Shown here one piece after another: positions 17,861 through 31,711 of a stretch of 64,000 bases of DNA. Position 1 is the stretch's first letter. Each line of letters begins with the position of its first letter. A model generated the notes under the pieces. That model searched no databases. It saw only the letters and a program-made list of their open reading frames with translations, and was not told the origin of the DNA. Source of the stretch: Ciona intestinalis (Eukaryota > Chordata > Ascidiacea > Phlebobranchia > Cionidae); contig NW_004190392.2 in NCBI RefSeq assembly GCF_000224145.3, forward strand, positions 46,393 through 110,392, read 5' to 3'. Both the position numbers and the translations under genes were made by a program.

Positions 17861-20800
17861 TCACACATACATCCATATTAAGATGCAAATTAATTAATGA
17901 ATGCTTTTTTATAGAAGTGATGCAGCACTTAAGACATTATCTAAACAATCTTTTAGACGACATTTAAAATATATAACAACGAGGGACTTTCTCAAAAACG
18001 AAATCCCGATTTCGGTTTGTTTAGCCAACAGTATCAGAAAAAAACAACACTTCATTTGACATCATGAAACTCATTTATGAAAAGAAACTGTGTCAATGAA
18101 AATTACAAAGAATATAGTGTGTAAAACTAATGTTTAAGTACCTCATGCGCACTGTCCATCAGATGTAAAAAAAATATAGCGCAAACTTTTCTGATTAGAA
18201 TTTTAATATTGTTTAATTAAATGTTGTTCATTTTATTTTACTTTGTATTGTTTGTTGAAGATAACGGTCACGCCTTTTATACAAAACGTTATTTCCTTTT
18301 TTTTATCAATAAATGTGTTTAATCAAGAAACTGTTGTTTTACCGTTATATCCATATTTCAGCCGTTGTAATATTTTTGTGCTTCGTTATCGTGACGGAAG
18401 GGAAAAAATAAATTTTATTCATTCACACTTCATGCATTAAATCGGTTATAACAGCTGAATAAAGTTTTTATAGCGATGTCTGACCGCCATAGTAAAGTAA
18501 TGCCTGCTGCGAAATGTCTGCAAGACAAATATGCCCGGCTGCAACTAACCGCGGCAAGCCTCGAACCCAAGGGTTTCAGATTACATGGGAAAACAGACTA
18601 TAACCCACGTATACGAGACCGCACTTAAAGTGTTAATGACAAATTCAATATAAAAATAGCGTAAATTGGGATACGAAAAATGCATTAAGTTATCGAAATT
18701 ACCCGTTTTCAAGTACAAGGACCGAAGCGGCGCGATCGACTGTAAACCGTGTGCGGTAAAAAGATTAAAAGGCTTTGCCGTCGAAGGTGGCTTCTTTTGT
18801 GGCTTGGCTAACGCATTAAAAGGGATAGGCGAAGAGCACAACAAATTATTTTCGATCTGGTAAAGCTAGAAGTGTAATCGAGCGTTAGATCTGCCTTCAA
18901 TGGCATTTTTAGTTTCGCGATGCGGATGCATTTACGTCAATAAACGAATGCTGCTGCTTCGCGTTCGGTGTATACATAACCACTAATCAATGTCCAAATA
19001 CATTTTCTTCGAACTGAAATGATTCAGCCTGTTTTGAAGAAAGCTTGGATTCGTAAGCGGAAATTGTGACAGGTTAACGTTTTAAAGCTGTTTGATTAAT
19101 TGGGGTTTATGTAACAACATGTACAAATACGTATGTTTTACGTAATATAGGAAGTTACCTTTTTACTGCGGTTAATTAAGCTTGGATTTTAAAACAGGTT
19201 TTGTGAAAGGAAAAAAACAAAAGTATAAAAAAAAACAACCGTAGCCAATCTTGGAGTATATGTTTTTTTGCACTCTTTTCTACAAGCACGTTTTCATTTT
19301 TTTATTTTCCCCCTTTGTTAATTTTTTTGCACCGAAAACACCCCTGCCGTTCGAAGAAATAGTTGACACATGTGGTGCCATGTTTCCGGATAACTCAAAA
19401 TGCGATAACTCCTACCGTCTCTTCAATATGCCACTACAGGCTTCTAATCGGGAAATAATTTGCCCGATCTTTTAACCATGCGCGCTGTTATGGCAACAAC
19501 TCTACTTCGTGTACGATGTCTCAAACCTGTTTTTATTTACCGCCGAAACCCAAAGTCTTGTCTGCCAAACACACAGACTGGTGCAGACTGGGCCAAAATT
19601 GGAAACCATTTTAGTAAATGAGATAATCAAATCAGGATTTTGTCGCTTTGTGAACTAATTTTACGGATTTTTTTGCGCTGAATTAAAACGCCGAAAAATA
19701 ACGAAAAATAGCGGTTATGATATTATATTAATGCAGCTATTTTTGTGCTGCACAGTTTTTAACACTATTTTTAATAAACATTGTCAAATTTATTAAACAA
19801 GCCTATTTTTTAAATTAAAAAAAGACGCAAAAACCGATGTTATATAAACTGCAAGGCCAAAGTCATATAAGCGCTAAGCGAAAAAGAAAACTGTTTGCGT
19901 CTGAATAAAATACTTGAAAAACAACGGTCTATATATGTCTTTTGGACAAAAACAAGCACTACCGAAAACAATCTTTTGGACAAAAAAATACCGGTCGGAA
20001 ACCACACTTTGGGAAAGAGTAATACACAGCAATTGTTGATCACAATATACAGTTCCAGTTGGCAAAGAAAAATTGCCAAATTTATCCAAAAGTGGAATAC
20101 GCACTTTTGCTCTTTGGAACGCTTCGCATTGTGACGTCACAAGCCGAAACCGGCTTTGAAAATAACAACATTTCCGCAGTCAATTATTACAAAACAATCG
20201 GAAGTTATTGTACTGAAATAAACCTATAAAGGTCGCATGGAAGCTTTCGAATTGATTGCCACATAAAATAACTTTACAGAGGTATAACACATGCCTATAG
20301 ATCATAGAGAAATGTTGTGCACCGCACAAGAAGAATATTTTGCAGATTCTTGCGGATTTTTACAGCAATTTTGGTCAGGTAGAAAGCCCTATAATGCAAA
20401 TATTTACACCAGAATAGAGTAGCATGAAATTTGTGTGTTATCTTGCATTTGTAAACGACGAAACGCAATTTAATTCCTAATACAGTTGTTTATAAGCGAA
20501 ATGGCCCCTTAAGGCACTGGTGTACAGATAGGAAAATGTAGATTCTTTCCTGAAAGGTACCTTTGTAGATCTGAGCCAGCCAAAAGCTCTACTTATCAGT
20601 AAAAGACATTTATTGTTCAATTTTCGCGTTAACGTAATGCGATTTTCTCTTATAGGGGTTCCACAAAATGTCATTAGGGCTGTGATAAAAATGCGACTAA
20701 AACGAGATATGGGTTTAAAAGTTGAATGACCTTAATTACGTCACAGATACTGACGTCATTTCTAGCGCTCGTTATTGCTGGTTAGCGTCAGTTTTACGCC

Positions 20801-21182
20801 GTCATTTATCTAGTCGTGCGTAAAGCACGTTTTACGTGGGGTAAACTAAGTTACGGGGTGATGTGTATAGCCCCATAATAGTGGGGTAAATTTAGACGCG
20901 TGGGTAAGACAATTTTCTCTTAACCCATACGGGGCCACATTTCTCTTAACCCAGCATGGTGCATTGATTTATTAAATATTTTGGACTTTGGCTAACCTAG
21001 AAAATTTTGTAAAAACATAACGTCATCAGTTTCAGTACTCCTATAGCATGGCTGGAGAATTTGGACGGCTTTAACATAAGCTGTCAAAACAATGTAATAC
21101 ATAGACATTCTGGCTACGTACATAATGTTAAACTGTATAATCGGATCAAGAAAAATTTCAAAGACTTCTTAAAAGAGGATAT

Positions 21183-21369
21183 TTTGGAGTGGGGAAAGGT
21201 GGAACACCTTTTCATTCTATTTTTTTGTCCCATTTGGTAGTAAACAAAGAACATTCAAATAATTATAAAACCGTTTTCTCACAACAAGTATAATTATTTA
21301 AAAAAAAAACGATCAGGATAGTTAAATATTATTTGCTAAAGGTGTCTCATTTCACCCGACCCTACTATG
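21183..21369. repeat. Family A MITE-like element
   Basis: About 190 bp. One end is related to GTGGGGTAAGATGGGACACC and the other to its reverse complement (ATCTTACCCCAC). The conserved interior includes GGTAGTAAACAAAGAACATTC and TAATTGTTTAAAACACGATC-type segments. The inverted ends, size and dispersal fit a non-autonomous DNA transposon; no transposase was seen. Confidence 0.6.
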
Positions 21370-21852
21370 TAACTTTTAAGTCGCATGTTTACCAAAATTT
21401 AGGGGGTAACGGGCCAACACTGGCTTAAACCCCTTGCGTGCCTTGCTGTAGGACCCCACCCATATAGAATGGAATAGCCCAATATTAAAGCGTTAAACGA
21501 AAAGACTTTTAAAAACCCACAATTTTAAGGTGTGGTATTTTTCTTTTGAAATTTGACAAAACAGATTAGGACTTTATACAATACACGTTGTATTCGTGGT
21601 ACTTTAAATTGTGGGTTTTATTTGGGCCTTTTCGGTATTATAGCAAATGCCCTTTCTCGTGTAACATTTGACATGTTAAACAAGGATAAACTACATGTCT
21701 TTAAATCTACATACCAGAGAAATACCGGATAAGATTTAAGCTAAAATTTTGCTACAAAAATACACTGTGTAGGCGTCTTTGGAATTTCGGTTTTACGTCT
21801 CTCACGTTCTGCCCCTATATGTGACGTAAGAATACTGTTCTGTGACGACACA

Positions 21853-24800
21853 ATGCTAAGGACATGTCACGCGAAAGAAATTCTAATATTTCTGACGCTT
21901 GTAGCAGAAATTTCAACAGCAGTACCGCTGCCGATTAGACCGACAAATACGGGTTAGTCATAACGTATCTACGCTAACTACGTAATGTTATTAGCTACCA
22001 TATATATCCAATGACGCTACAAAATGCTTTGAGTTCAAAAGGGCGAAAATGTTCGCTTTTCAGTAATTGTTTTGTATGAAACTTTGCTTAAAGTAATCCC
22101 AAAGGTGTATGACGAATTATTCCTACGCCCACGTTTCATTTCTAGCTATATGGCTTAGCCGTCATTCGTTTTTGGAATGACGTTTTTAATGCCTACTTGA
22201 TAGTTAGCACGTTTTGCCCACGTGACTACGTTGACCAATCACGTACAGCCGCGCTAAATCATTACGTAATACTCGAAATTATCACAAATTGAGTATCTTC
22301 AAAACAAGAGAGCAATATGCTTATTCGCTGGGTCTATTTATAACTGGCTAGAAAAATTACGTAATTATTAGAACAAAAAAACAGAGAAATGATGAACTTA
22401 AAAAAATAAATAATAACCCAAGCATACCGTTTGAAAATTCAGAGCAAAATTGAATAAGAGGATATACCGGTGTTTAAACGTCAAAAAGTAAAACGTATAC
22501 ATAATTATATAGCCGTATCCTCACGACTCTAAAAGAGCATTTTTAGTTGTAAAACCGCGGTTAGGCAATATTAGATATTATGTGCTACGGTACCCAATCT
22601 TACCGCACAATCCTATAGAGTATGTGCGTGTTATTGTTGGTTTGATTATTGATTAACCTGGACAATAAAGTATTTGCTAACGGTTTCCATCTTGCGACAC
22701 CGAAGTACTTTATATATCATGACGTTATTGCTAACCTATACAGTACCGAGCCGTTTGGAAATGTCACAGCGAATTTAAAAGTTACAATTTGTTGTATTTG
22801 TAATGTTTAAATTTAGAAGACCTTTTTCGCTAGTACTTACTAACAGATAATAATCGTCTGGACAAAATATAGTCACATTACAAATGACACGTTAACGTTT
22901 TATTCGCTTGTTCACTTATTCATTTTATTCTTAACGTGTTATCAATGTATTTTTCTGGTAATTTCCTTTTTTTGCCATGGTAATATATACTGCATTTGAT
23001 TTTGTAATCAAAGGCGTAAAAAATGGGTAATTTTTTTCTTTGTTTGTTATGAATGTAGTTTTTCTAATAATTCCCATCTCTTTGCAATGTTAATTTTGAT
23101 TGAAATCAAGAGGATAAAAAATCCAAATTATGTTAAGTTTTACCCCGTATTATTAGCCATGTTAATACTTGGGACATGAGAACTAAAAAAAACATCGCGC
23201 GGCGGGGCAACGACAGTCTTTACAACACTGCGGGATCTCGTTTTCATAAATATACCATATTTACACCATTTGGAGCGCCTTTTCAAGTCACACTCTGGGC
23301 AATTTTGACCAAAAGTTTACGTGAGTGTAAGAACGGGTACAGATCGCAATCAAAATCGTTACATCCGGGTAAAAAACTCATCTCTGTTTTTCTGCAAGAC
23401 TGTTTTGGTTTATTACGAACAAGGACGGTATTAATCTCTATGTATGGTTATTACGGCGCTTCACCGAAAACGTGCTGGTTGGTTTGATTGTTTTACTTAT
23501 CGTAACCGCTAATCATAAGCAAAAGAAGCCGAAATCCTAAACTCATTAAAATCGGACATTACTTTGATTGGAAAATTGAGTATTACCTTATGGTTGGTTT
23601 ATCTATTTTCCCAAATTTGAGATAGAAGAATACAACAGTGGGCCGCGGTTTGCTTATATGGCTGCGACAAGCCTTGTAGGTGTGCCCCGAAATTTTAATA
23701 TTAAATAATATTTTTGTAATTAGTTTATATGTGAAAGAGGGGTTTTAAAACTGTGCACTGTGAAATAGAATCAAGTGTACCAAAATAATTGCAAAATAAC
23801 AATATTTTCCAAATTTAGGTCATCGTAAAATACACTCCTGTGTAGCAGAGCAATTATAGGGTGTTTTCGGTTGTGCGCTGTAAAAAAATGACAAATATAG
23901 GTGGCCAAATTTTTAAGCAATTACCAATGATTTATGAAAGTATTGGTATGATTATTTAAATTTTAAAAAATACAAGTTTTGTGAAAAAATGATGTGTACA
24001 ATATAAACTAATTCAGAAGTGTGTTATGACTGTATACAGACTAAAACGAGAACCACTTCTGCTATGGGATATAGCATTGCATCCAAAATTACAAATATGT
24101 CTGACTAATACGACGACTTTGTACATAACATAGCAATTTAAAACGTATTGAAAAACACTTAATGTTTGTTACAACACATTCCGACAGAAACAGTTTAAAT
24201 TTAAAGAACGCGCTCAATCGAAATCACGAAGTTAGTATAGCATTTCGAAGGAAACAGATTATTGTCGCATTTGCGTGAAGAGAATTGAACATCCGGACTT
24301 AAAACACGACTCGGAAATCCGATCGGGCCAATCAGCGAACGAAATCAAGTTCGGATTTCCGAAGTCTGCCGAAAAAGCACGAAACGTGTAGCAGGAACTG
24401 GGTATACTGTCGGCGCACGAAAAGGCAGAAAAATGTCAAAGTAGCTGATTAATAACATAACATGCTTCACCGGCGGCTTAAAGTCTACGTTGGTTTACCA
24501 AAAGAAGTTAAAACTTCATTTATCACACCACAACGCCAGCTTTGCAGCAAGACGTTTGTTTTGACAAAAATTCAAGGCAAAGTCGTCGGAAATGAAAATT
24601 CGGCGGTTTTTGCACCTTTTCCGAGTCACGATCTATTTAATGTCGGTTTGACTAATCTCCGAACGTTGGCTAATAACTGAGGACCAGCTGTTTGCTTAAT
24701 TCCGCGCCAATTCCCATAAAATTCAGGTGTGGCCGTTAAAAAGTCGAACGCGGTCATAAGACACACCTAATACACCTAAGTGTATTTACTCCCCCAATTT

Positions 24801-27800
24801 AAGGCCTGAAAATCGGCCGTTTTGGGGAAAAGGCAGTAAATGGAAATTGGCAGCTTTTTTGTGCAAATAAGCGCTGTACATATTTAACCCACTAGCCCGT
24901 GCCAACAGTTGCAGCACTATTTGTGGATAAACATGATAAAAATCAATTATAAACGCCGAACGATCTGTCTAAAGTTGGATTTCAGCCTTCACCTTTAAAT
25001 GCACTTAACCCAGGGTGTTTTCGCCACGTTTTAGCGGTTTCTACCCAATTTATCAAAGGCGATCGACATTTCCAGCTACACAATCACAACCGCTTCGACA
25101 TTTGTATTAAATTTCACTAAAATCGCCCTATTTTCGGATTTTTAGATTTCGCCACTGGCTTTGCCACAAAAGCGACGAAAGGACTTCTGATTGGCTGCCC
25201 GCTGGTCACGTGTTTGCTAGTTGGTACCTCATGCGTGAGTTGTTGCAGGCGAAGGTAAGATTTCATATTTATCAGCAACTTTTCTCGTATTACGCCGTGT
25301 GTGGTACCTATGTATTAATTTCGAGTTATCGATAAAGGAGAAACAAATTACCTTCATAACAAAAAACCGCTATTCCCTTTACAAAAAACGATTGTACTTT
25401 TCGCGGCCGCAGTATAGCGAAAACCGCATGACCTGAAAGTGGTACCACTTTTATGACGTAAACACACTAACAATTGGCTAGTTTAGGGGGGTAGCGGTCC
25501 AGCGACCGCGAGTCCTTATCCGCTCAATTACGTCATGATAATTGAATAAACACATGACAGAAGTTAGCCAAAAATATCATGACGTCATAATACGATAGAA
25601 CAATATGCTGAGGTCATACTAATACGTGTTTTTTTCCGAAAGATATACGAAAGGTAAATCCGAAAGGTATTTTTTCCGAAAGGTTACAGCACGGTAGCGC
25701 TGATTAGTTTAGCGAGAAATGGGAATAAAAACGCGCTTTGTTTGCCGAGTGATTGACAAGTGATATCATAGCAAGTTGTAATAGCGGATAAGAGCTCTTG
25801 TCATTATGTGATAGCGATCTTAATTCTAAACTGTAGCGAAGCCACTAATTTTAAACTTCTAAGCCAGCCTGCGTGCGAATTGCGTTAGAGCAAAGCGCTG
25901 GCGGGTTTTTAAACTCTAAAGTAAATAAAAAGGGTCAAACCAATAAGCACTTGCATGTGTGGGGTACTGTGTAATGAAACGTTAGAGGGTAAACTGGTGT
26001 ACAAGAATTTTGCAGCGGGGTACGGCTAAGCTCTTTAGCTTACACGATGTTAGGTTACTTGCATATATGCTTGTGTAATCCTTTATAATCTATATGACGT
26101 GCATATACATAATCTTACTGGCAGTTTGCCGCATTTTAAGCATTAAAAAGTTCGAAAAGACCACTAATATCATGCTGGGTTTAAAATGGCTGAAATGTTT
26201 AGCTATTTCAAACATTTGAAAGTCCAAACTAACACGGCGGGCTAATGTACCGGCATGTAAACTTTATAGATTTCGGAAAAAAAACTCCTAAAATAAGATG
26301 TAGTCGTGACAGCGGTCAGATAGATAAGAATCTTTTTGCTTTTCTCACCAAAACAATCGGATTAGATTAGGCCCATGCAATAAACAATGTGCTGACTGGA
26401 TACATGTAACTATAGCAAACTTTTTGGCAGGATTGCCCAACAAAAAATTCGGAGATTCCAAAAAAGGTCAAAAAAGGACGAAAACGGAAATGTAGGTGTG
26501 GTCACAGTAGCTGAAGAAAGTCAAGCAAAAGTGGATAAGGTCTCACAGTCGGACCAGAGCCAGAGCAATGGTCAAAAATCTACACAAGCTGAGATACATA
26601 CACCTGACAATGTCAAAACTTTAGAACTAGGGCAACAACAAAATAATTTATTTGTACAGTCATCGAAATACGTCACAATCATTGAAAATCAAACATACGA
26701 AGATATTGTGACGTCATTATCAGGTTTGTGACCGCATAGTTTGGTGTTATGACCCTTCAAATGTTTGTCCCTTAAGTGCAAAACGCTACTGACGCGATTT
26801 TAACTGTAAAAGTTTAACGACTTCCACTCTATTCCATTAGGTGATTTCTCCGCGCAACGTCACAGCGAGCATTATGACGTCAACAAACAGAATAAACAAG
26901 CCAGCGAATACGAAAACGTCAAATCTGTCACCCTAAGACAGCGAAAGTACGTAGATACCTTTAGCAAATGACCATTTGTGTCAATTTGTGCAAAAAAATG
27001 CGTTATGAGAAAAGACTGTGTAGTTATGCATGTTCAAACAGTGTATGTAAATATTATGATAAGTTTATGTACCTTTACTTGACTACCGGCGGTATCTTTT
27101 CATTCAGATACATTTTTCCATAATTTGCTTTTTGTGCCATTACAGAAAACGCCTTCGCTTTTTGTTGATCAGAAAGCATTGTATAACCCAAAACTCGTGG
27201 TTTCTTAGAAGAACCGTCCCCTTTTCAGCTTAGGTGTTACATGTTTCAAGTTAACTGATGCAAGTACTCAGATAGTATAGGCTAGCCTATTCTCCTATGC
27301 CCCTGAAATACAAAATGAGATCTATATATTGGATCTTAGTTATTTGATCGCAGAATATCCGTATCTCAAATATTTGGAGCACAGCTGGTGCTAAAGCTAG
27401 CTGTAAACAGCAATAAACAACTAGCATTCAAAAGCAGTACCTTAAAAGCAGTCTTCTATACAAAATACTATGAAACTGTCGTCAACACAAAACGTTACCA
27501 GAAAACACAAAGTAATTAGCGTGTAAAACGGGTAAACTAGCACACACTTTGACGGCTCAAGGCGCAAAAAGCGTGTAATAGTAATGAACTGCTAGGCTAG
27601 AAGCATTAATGAGACCAATGCAAAATTCGACGTTACGTAATTATGTAGTAGGGTGGGGTAAGATGAACATGTTTTTTTTCTCGTCTTGTTTGGTAGTAAA
27701 CAAAGAATACTAACGGAATTATTGACCGTAGCCTTGCGACTCTAAAAATAGAGGTGTTAAATTTAAAATACACGATTAGGAAATATGGGATTTTGGTGCT

Positions 27801-30800
27801 ATAACAGTAATCATCTTACCCCACAGTACTTTAATATAAAAATGGCGATTTTTGGCAACCCTAAATGTACCGGTACAGCCAAAACACACTGTGTACAACT
27901 TATAGTACCAGTTTGACAAAGATCCGATCTTTTAAAGATCTGTTTATCTGTATTGTAGATATGGGTCTTAATCTGACAGCCATTTTGACCAAAAAAAGAT
28001 AAATAGTGATCTTATGCTTTTTAACTGTTTATGGAGTAATTCCGTGCACATGAGTTCAGTTTAACCTTAAACAGTATTGCCTACAAGACAATGCACACAT
28101 AACTGCTATGACTCATGTAGTTCTGGATATGCAAAGTACAGACTCTAAACACAGTAACATTGCGTGTGAGCACCCCGAACCAGTTCAAACCGGTATTAAG
28201 CGGCCCTTTATAAAGTAAGTACCGCAACGTATAGTAGTTTACAAAAGCAAATTCGCGGGCTACGGTTTATGATACGATAATCAGTCAATTTACGATTCCG
28301 GTTCAAACCGCTGGCGAAAGGGCGAAATGACGTAACATGTGTATATTTTCACACTCATTCAGGATGGTACATGCGTACGAGACCATAGAGTGCGTCCCCA
28401 ACGGTGTGAAGATAGTCGAAACCTTGGTCGTCCCAGAACCGATCAAAATCAAGCGAGAATCCAAGAGCCAAGGTAACAGGATGTGACGTCATAAACCAGC
28501 ACAACAATGCCCCATTGTGACGTCACAGTAACCAACAATCAGTAATATGACGTTAAGACTATATGAGTTTTGGCAGCTTGTCAAATTTCGATAACGAAGC
28601 AGTTAAGACATGCTGTCACCCTGGCCTCGACCCTTGGTATTTGGGGTAAAAGCAAGTTTAGTTATTTTTGGGGTTCTTTCTGGTCGCCAAAGCTAACAGA
28701 TCGTCAATAACTTGCCCCACGCGCGTGTTTTCCTTCAGAAGTCGCGACGAACGCTTAAGAAATGAGCTTTGAACAAGTTTACACCACATGGATAATTAAC
28801 CTGCGTACAGTAGTCATTTATTCTGACGGGTATCAAATTTCGACCCAAATTTTGTTTCTACACAAATTAAAGTTGCACCCCGAAAAATTGCCGTATTTCT
28901 TCAACATTTTCTTGTGTATATAGTAATGTGGGGTAGGATGGGATACCGTAAGAACTTAAACGTCAGCATATTTTCGGTCGTGTTTTAGACAATTAACAAC
29001 GGTGTTTTAGAGTCACAAGCTTATACCGCGTATACGGTTTTTATAATTTTGTAAACATTCTTTGTTTATACTACTAAATGAGATGAAAAAATAGTGAAAA
29101 CATTTCCTATCTTACCCCACATGGTATATGTATATGTGTTATATAATAACCTATTAGTGTATGTTCAATTTTATATTTTGCAGACCTGACTATTTTTCCT
29201 TGCCAAGAGTCGCAGGATAAAAACAATCCTGATCTGGACGTTAACAGTAACCCCCCGAATACAAAAAGACTACAGCTGGCTGTGCGCAAATCAAGCATTG
29301 TTCCAAGGGCATCAATGCACGAAACGAAACCGAGTAGCGACATCGGGCCTTCTCCGTACCTTTTGCGGACGTGGAGCGCCCCAAATTCCGGCGGAGCTCG
29401 AGAAAAATCACCAGGGGAGAAATTCGCAACCGACCCAAAGCGGAAAAATAAGCGACGGTTTATTGTAAGCTGAATCAAATGCAGTTTTTTTTTTATCGGA
29501 ATATCTAAACCGTTCATATTATAAGTTGGTAATTCGTAAATAGCAGGTCAGAGTAAAATGGTCCAGGTTTTCAATCTCCTTTCTCGTCCCATTTAGTAGT
29601 AAATAAGGACATTTACATAATTAAATGACTGTATCCTCATAACTCTATAAGAAAGAGCCTTTTTAATGTTCAAAATACGATCATGAATTATGGGAGTTAG
29701 GTGCAACCAGTACCCACCTTACCCTAAGGTACTAAACTTATTTTTGTACCAAGTCCTGCAAAGGGCATGGAATGTGTTGTGTAGTGGGAACTATATACGG
29801 CAATGTTGTGAGATTTTTTAATTAAGTTTACTCAGCTGAGGTTACTACTTGCAGGGCGTGTCCTGTCTTGGCGAAACGGGAGAAGAGAAATTTAAAAGTG
29901 AGGAAAAATGCAGCGCCAAAAAGTAAATCACACTCGTTTGCAAGCAGTGCAAAACTTAATTTTCGCTATACCAAACTTAGTTTTCGCCATATCGCTTTTA
30001 ATGTTGTATTTACTGCAATGATTAATCTTCATTTTGTTTTACATTTTAAGACATTTTGTAATTGCTGTGAAAATTTCTACAGTTTTAGAATCTTTGGGGC
30101 ATTTTTTTGTAATAGCTAGTCATTTATGTAAAAACGTTCCTTAAAAATGTTGTTTGATAATAGTCGGCCCCTTTTAGGGACCCACCACATGCTGTGCGCA
30201 TGCGCAGAAGAACGAAACGAAAAGTAAGAAAAACAAGACGTGTCTTGGACGAAAAAAGAAGAAAATGCATTGCCGCTAGGGGTCAGAACAAATCACAAAA
30301 CGACCTTAACTTAAACGGGGGACAAAACAGGTTACACTTTGTGACGAAAATTTTCATGACGTCATTAAATAATCACGTCACAATACTGATTCAGATGGCC
30401 GTTGCCAAGGCTTTACTTTGACAGCAGCAGTGGAAGTGACGTGTTTAGGTTCAAACCACGTGCTAAGATCGTTGAACCGTGTCAGGACTCATCGAAGCGT
30501 GAAGCATCGTTGCTGGAAGATATTTGGTGCCATTTAGACGAAATTACTCAAAAGTCGAATCTAAAAGGTCTTTACGCTATTGTGTGTATATAGTGGTTAA
30601 AATCTATGTTTAGCTCTACCACGGTTTCGTGTCTCGACGATGCTACCATTGTAGGGGTGTGTGTCATTGGGCAAAGCACTTAACGGCTGTTGCCCCAACC
30701 CAGTGATGCCTAAATTTTCAGCCATATATTAAAAAGAATAAGTTAGTTTTAACCATTGTCATTTTCGTTGAATTCATTGTTTTAGAATCTTTTTCTTCGA

Positions 30801-31711
30801 GAAGGGCGTCAGTTTCTCTCGTAAGCTCAAGCGAGGATGACGTAGAACCGTTGCCTAGTAACAGTGGTGACGTCATCAGCACTGATGACGTATTAACTGC
30901 GTCACGAGGCAGCACAACTGACAGGGGGTACTTCACTTACAAGCAAGTGAATAAAGCTCAAAGTCGAGTTCTATCGAGCGGGATATCAAGTTTGGGGAAA
31001 TACAGTAGTTTTAACAGTTCGAGAGACGACTCCTTGCTTGGGGTCCGATCCGTATACCCTCGGGTCATGGTTGTCCCGAAAATTACAGTTTCTTTGCACT
31101 CGAATAACTTGGCTGAGAAGAATGGTATGAGCGACTCGTATTTGAAAGTGCTGGAAGCGTATTTTGACACCAGTGAAAACATATACGAGGAACTATATAA
31201 ATGTGTTTCGATGTCTACGCAACTGGGACCGCACCAAGAGATTACGAAAGTCACAAATGTGGTTGAACGTAAAAAGCGCGGAACTGGAAATCAAGGCGAA
31301 GAAATAGAGATGGAAAAGGCTTCAGAAGGCAACGAAACACCGGCGGCTACAAGTCCACAAAGTAGCAAAACAACTAAAGTAATTGTAGGCGTAGAAAGCG
31401 AACCAGCATCAAAAAGATCGAAAGTAGATGACGGTGAAATCATTGACAACAAAACAAGTCAGGAACAACGATCTAATTTAACCAATGACGTCAGCGTGAC
31501 GTCATTGCCCTGTTTTTCTGGCAGGATCTGCGCTCAAGGGGCGAGGGCGTCGAAAAATTATGTGGTTGTTCCTCCATCTGTACTGTTGCGTCATACAGGG
31601 TCAATAAGCGAGGAAGAGCGCTGTAAAAGTGGCTCTCTTGCGCTATCTACCGGTTGCGTAAATGAGGTTTTGGAGGACCCATTAGCAGTGTTTATGGAAA
31701 TGAAAGTTTAA
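21853..31711 (+). CDS. Single-pass membrane protein with tyrosine-motif cytoplasmic tail, unknown family
   Basis: Ten exons: 21853-21952, 25146-25254, 26431-26723, 26841-26946, 28363-28472, 29184-29464, 29855-29922, 30178-30330, 30395-30567, 30786-31711. All are GT-AG and in phase, giving 772 residues; AATAAA follows at 31724. Residues 1-23 form a signal peptide, then a very short ectodomain. Residues 46-67 form a transmembrane helix (GLLIGCPLVTCLLVGT) running into SCVSCCRRR, a likely palmitoylation and stop-transfer site. The tail carries Y150 (YVTI), Y159 (YEDI), Y179 (YDVN), Y191 (YENV, a Grb2-type YxN), Y208 (YETI), Y598 (YEEL) and Y602. A highly basic, NLS-like block and Ser-rich low-complexity segments follow. 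The layout resembles transmembrane adaptors or ITIM/ITAM-like receptors, but no homolog is recognised. The weakest link is exon 1 to exon 2 across 3.2 kb; ectodomain exons may be missing there. Confidence 0.6.
24311..24362. repeat. Perfect 12-bp inverted repeat
   Basis: TCGGAAATCCGA at 24311-24322 and its exact reverse complement at 24351-24362, with a 28-nt spacer, in the long first intron of the membrane-protein gene. Confidence 0.6.
27647..27829. repeat. Family A MITE-like element
   Basis: Begins GTAGGGTGGGGTAAGATG and ends CATCTTACCCCACAGTAC; the interior GGTAGTAAACAAAGAA is typical of the family. In intron 4 of the membrane-protein gene. Confidence 0.6.
28925..29130. repeat. Family A MITE-like element, inverted
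   Basis: Same family in the opposite orientation (GTGTTTTAGACAATTAACAA before the AAACATTCTTTGTTTA segment), bounded by GTGGGGTAGGATGG and CTTACCCCAC. Lies directly upstream of exon 6 of the membrane-protein gene. Confidence 0.6.
30331..30394 (+). other. 64-bp intron containing a CRE palindrome
   Basis: GT-AG intron between exons 8 and 9 of the membrane-protein gene, required to keep frame. It is only 64 bp and contains TGACGTCA at 30357-30364. Confidence 0.55.

Larger units (their letters stand above)
16899..21852. other. Intergenic interval with repeats
   Basis: Apart from the family C array (17,495-17,860) and one family A element (21,183-21,369), no supported gene was found. Open frames near 18,666 and 19,895 lack splice, start or homology support. 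Perfect TGACGTCA sites occur at 20132 and 20751. Confidence 0.4.

Noticed and set aside
18666..18863. 65-codon plus-strand frame with Cys and Gly residues
   Set aside because: Starts without ATG, no homology, no neighbouring exons.
19895..20134. 79-codon plus-strand frame
   Set aside because: No ATG at the start, low-complexity Lys/Asn/Thr content, overlaps frames on the other strand.
23176..23487. 103-codon plus-strand frame
   Set aside because: Its first part is a family B repeat fragment and the rest has no recognisable protein character; phase does not fit the surrounding membrane-protein gene.
24462..24680. 72-codon plus-strand frame in the first intron of the membrane-protein gene
   Set aside because: Looks moderately coding but has a stop before any donor in frame and does not match the phase of the flanking exons.
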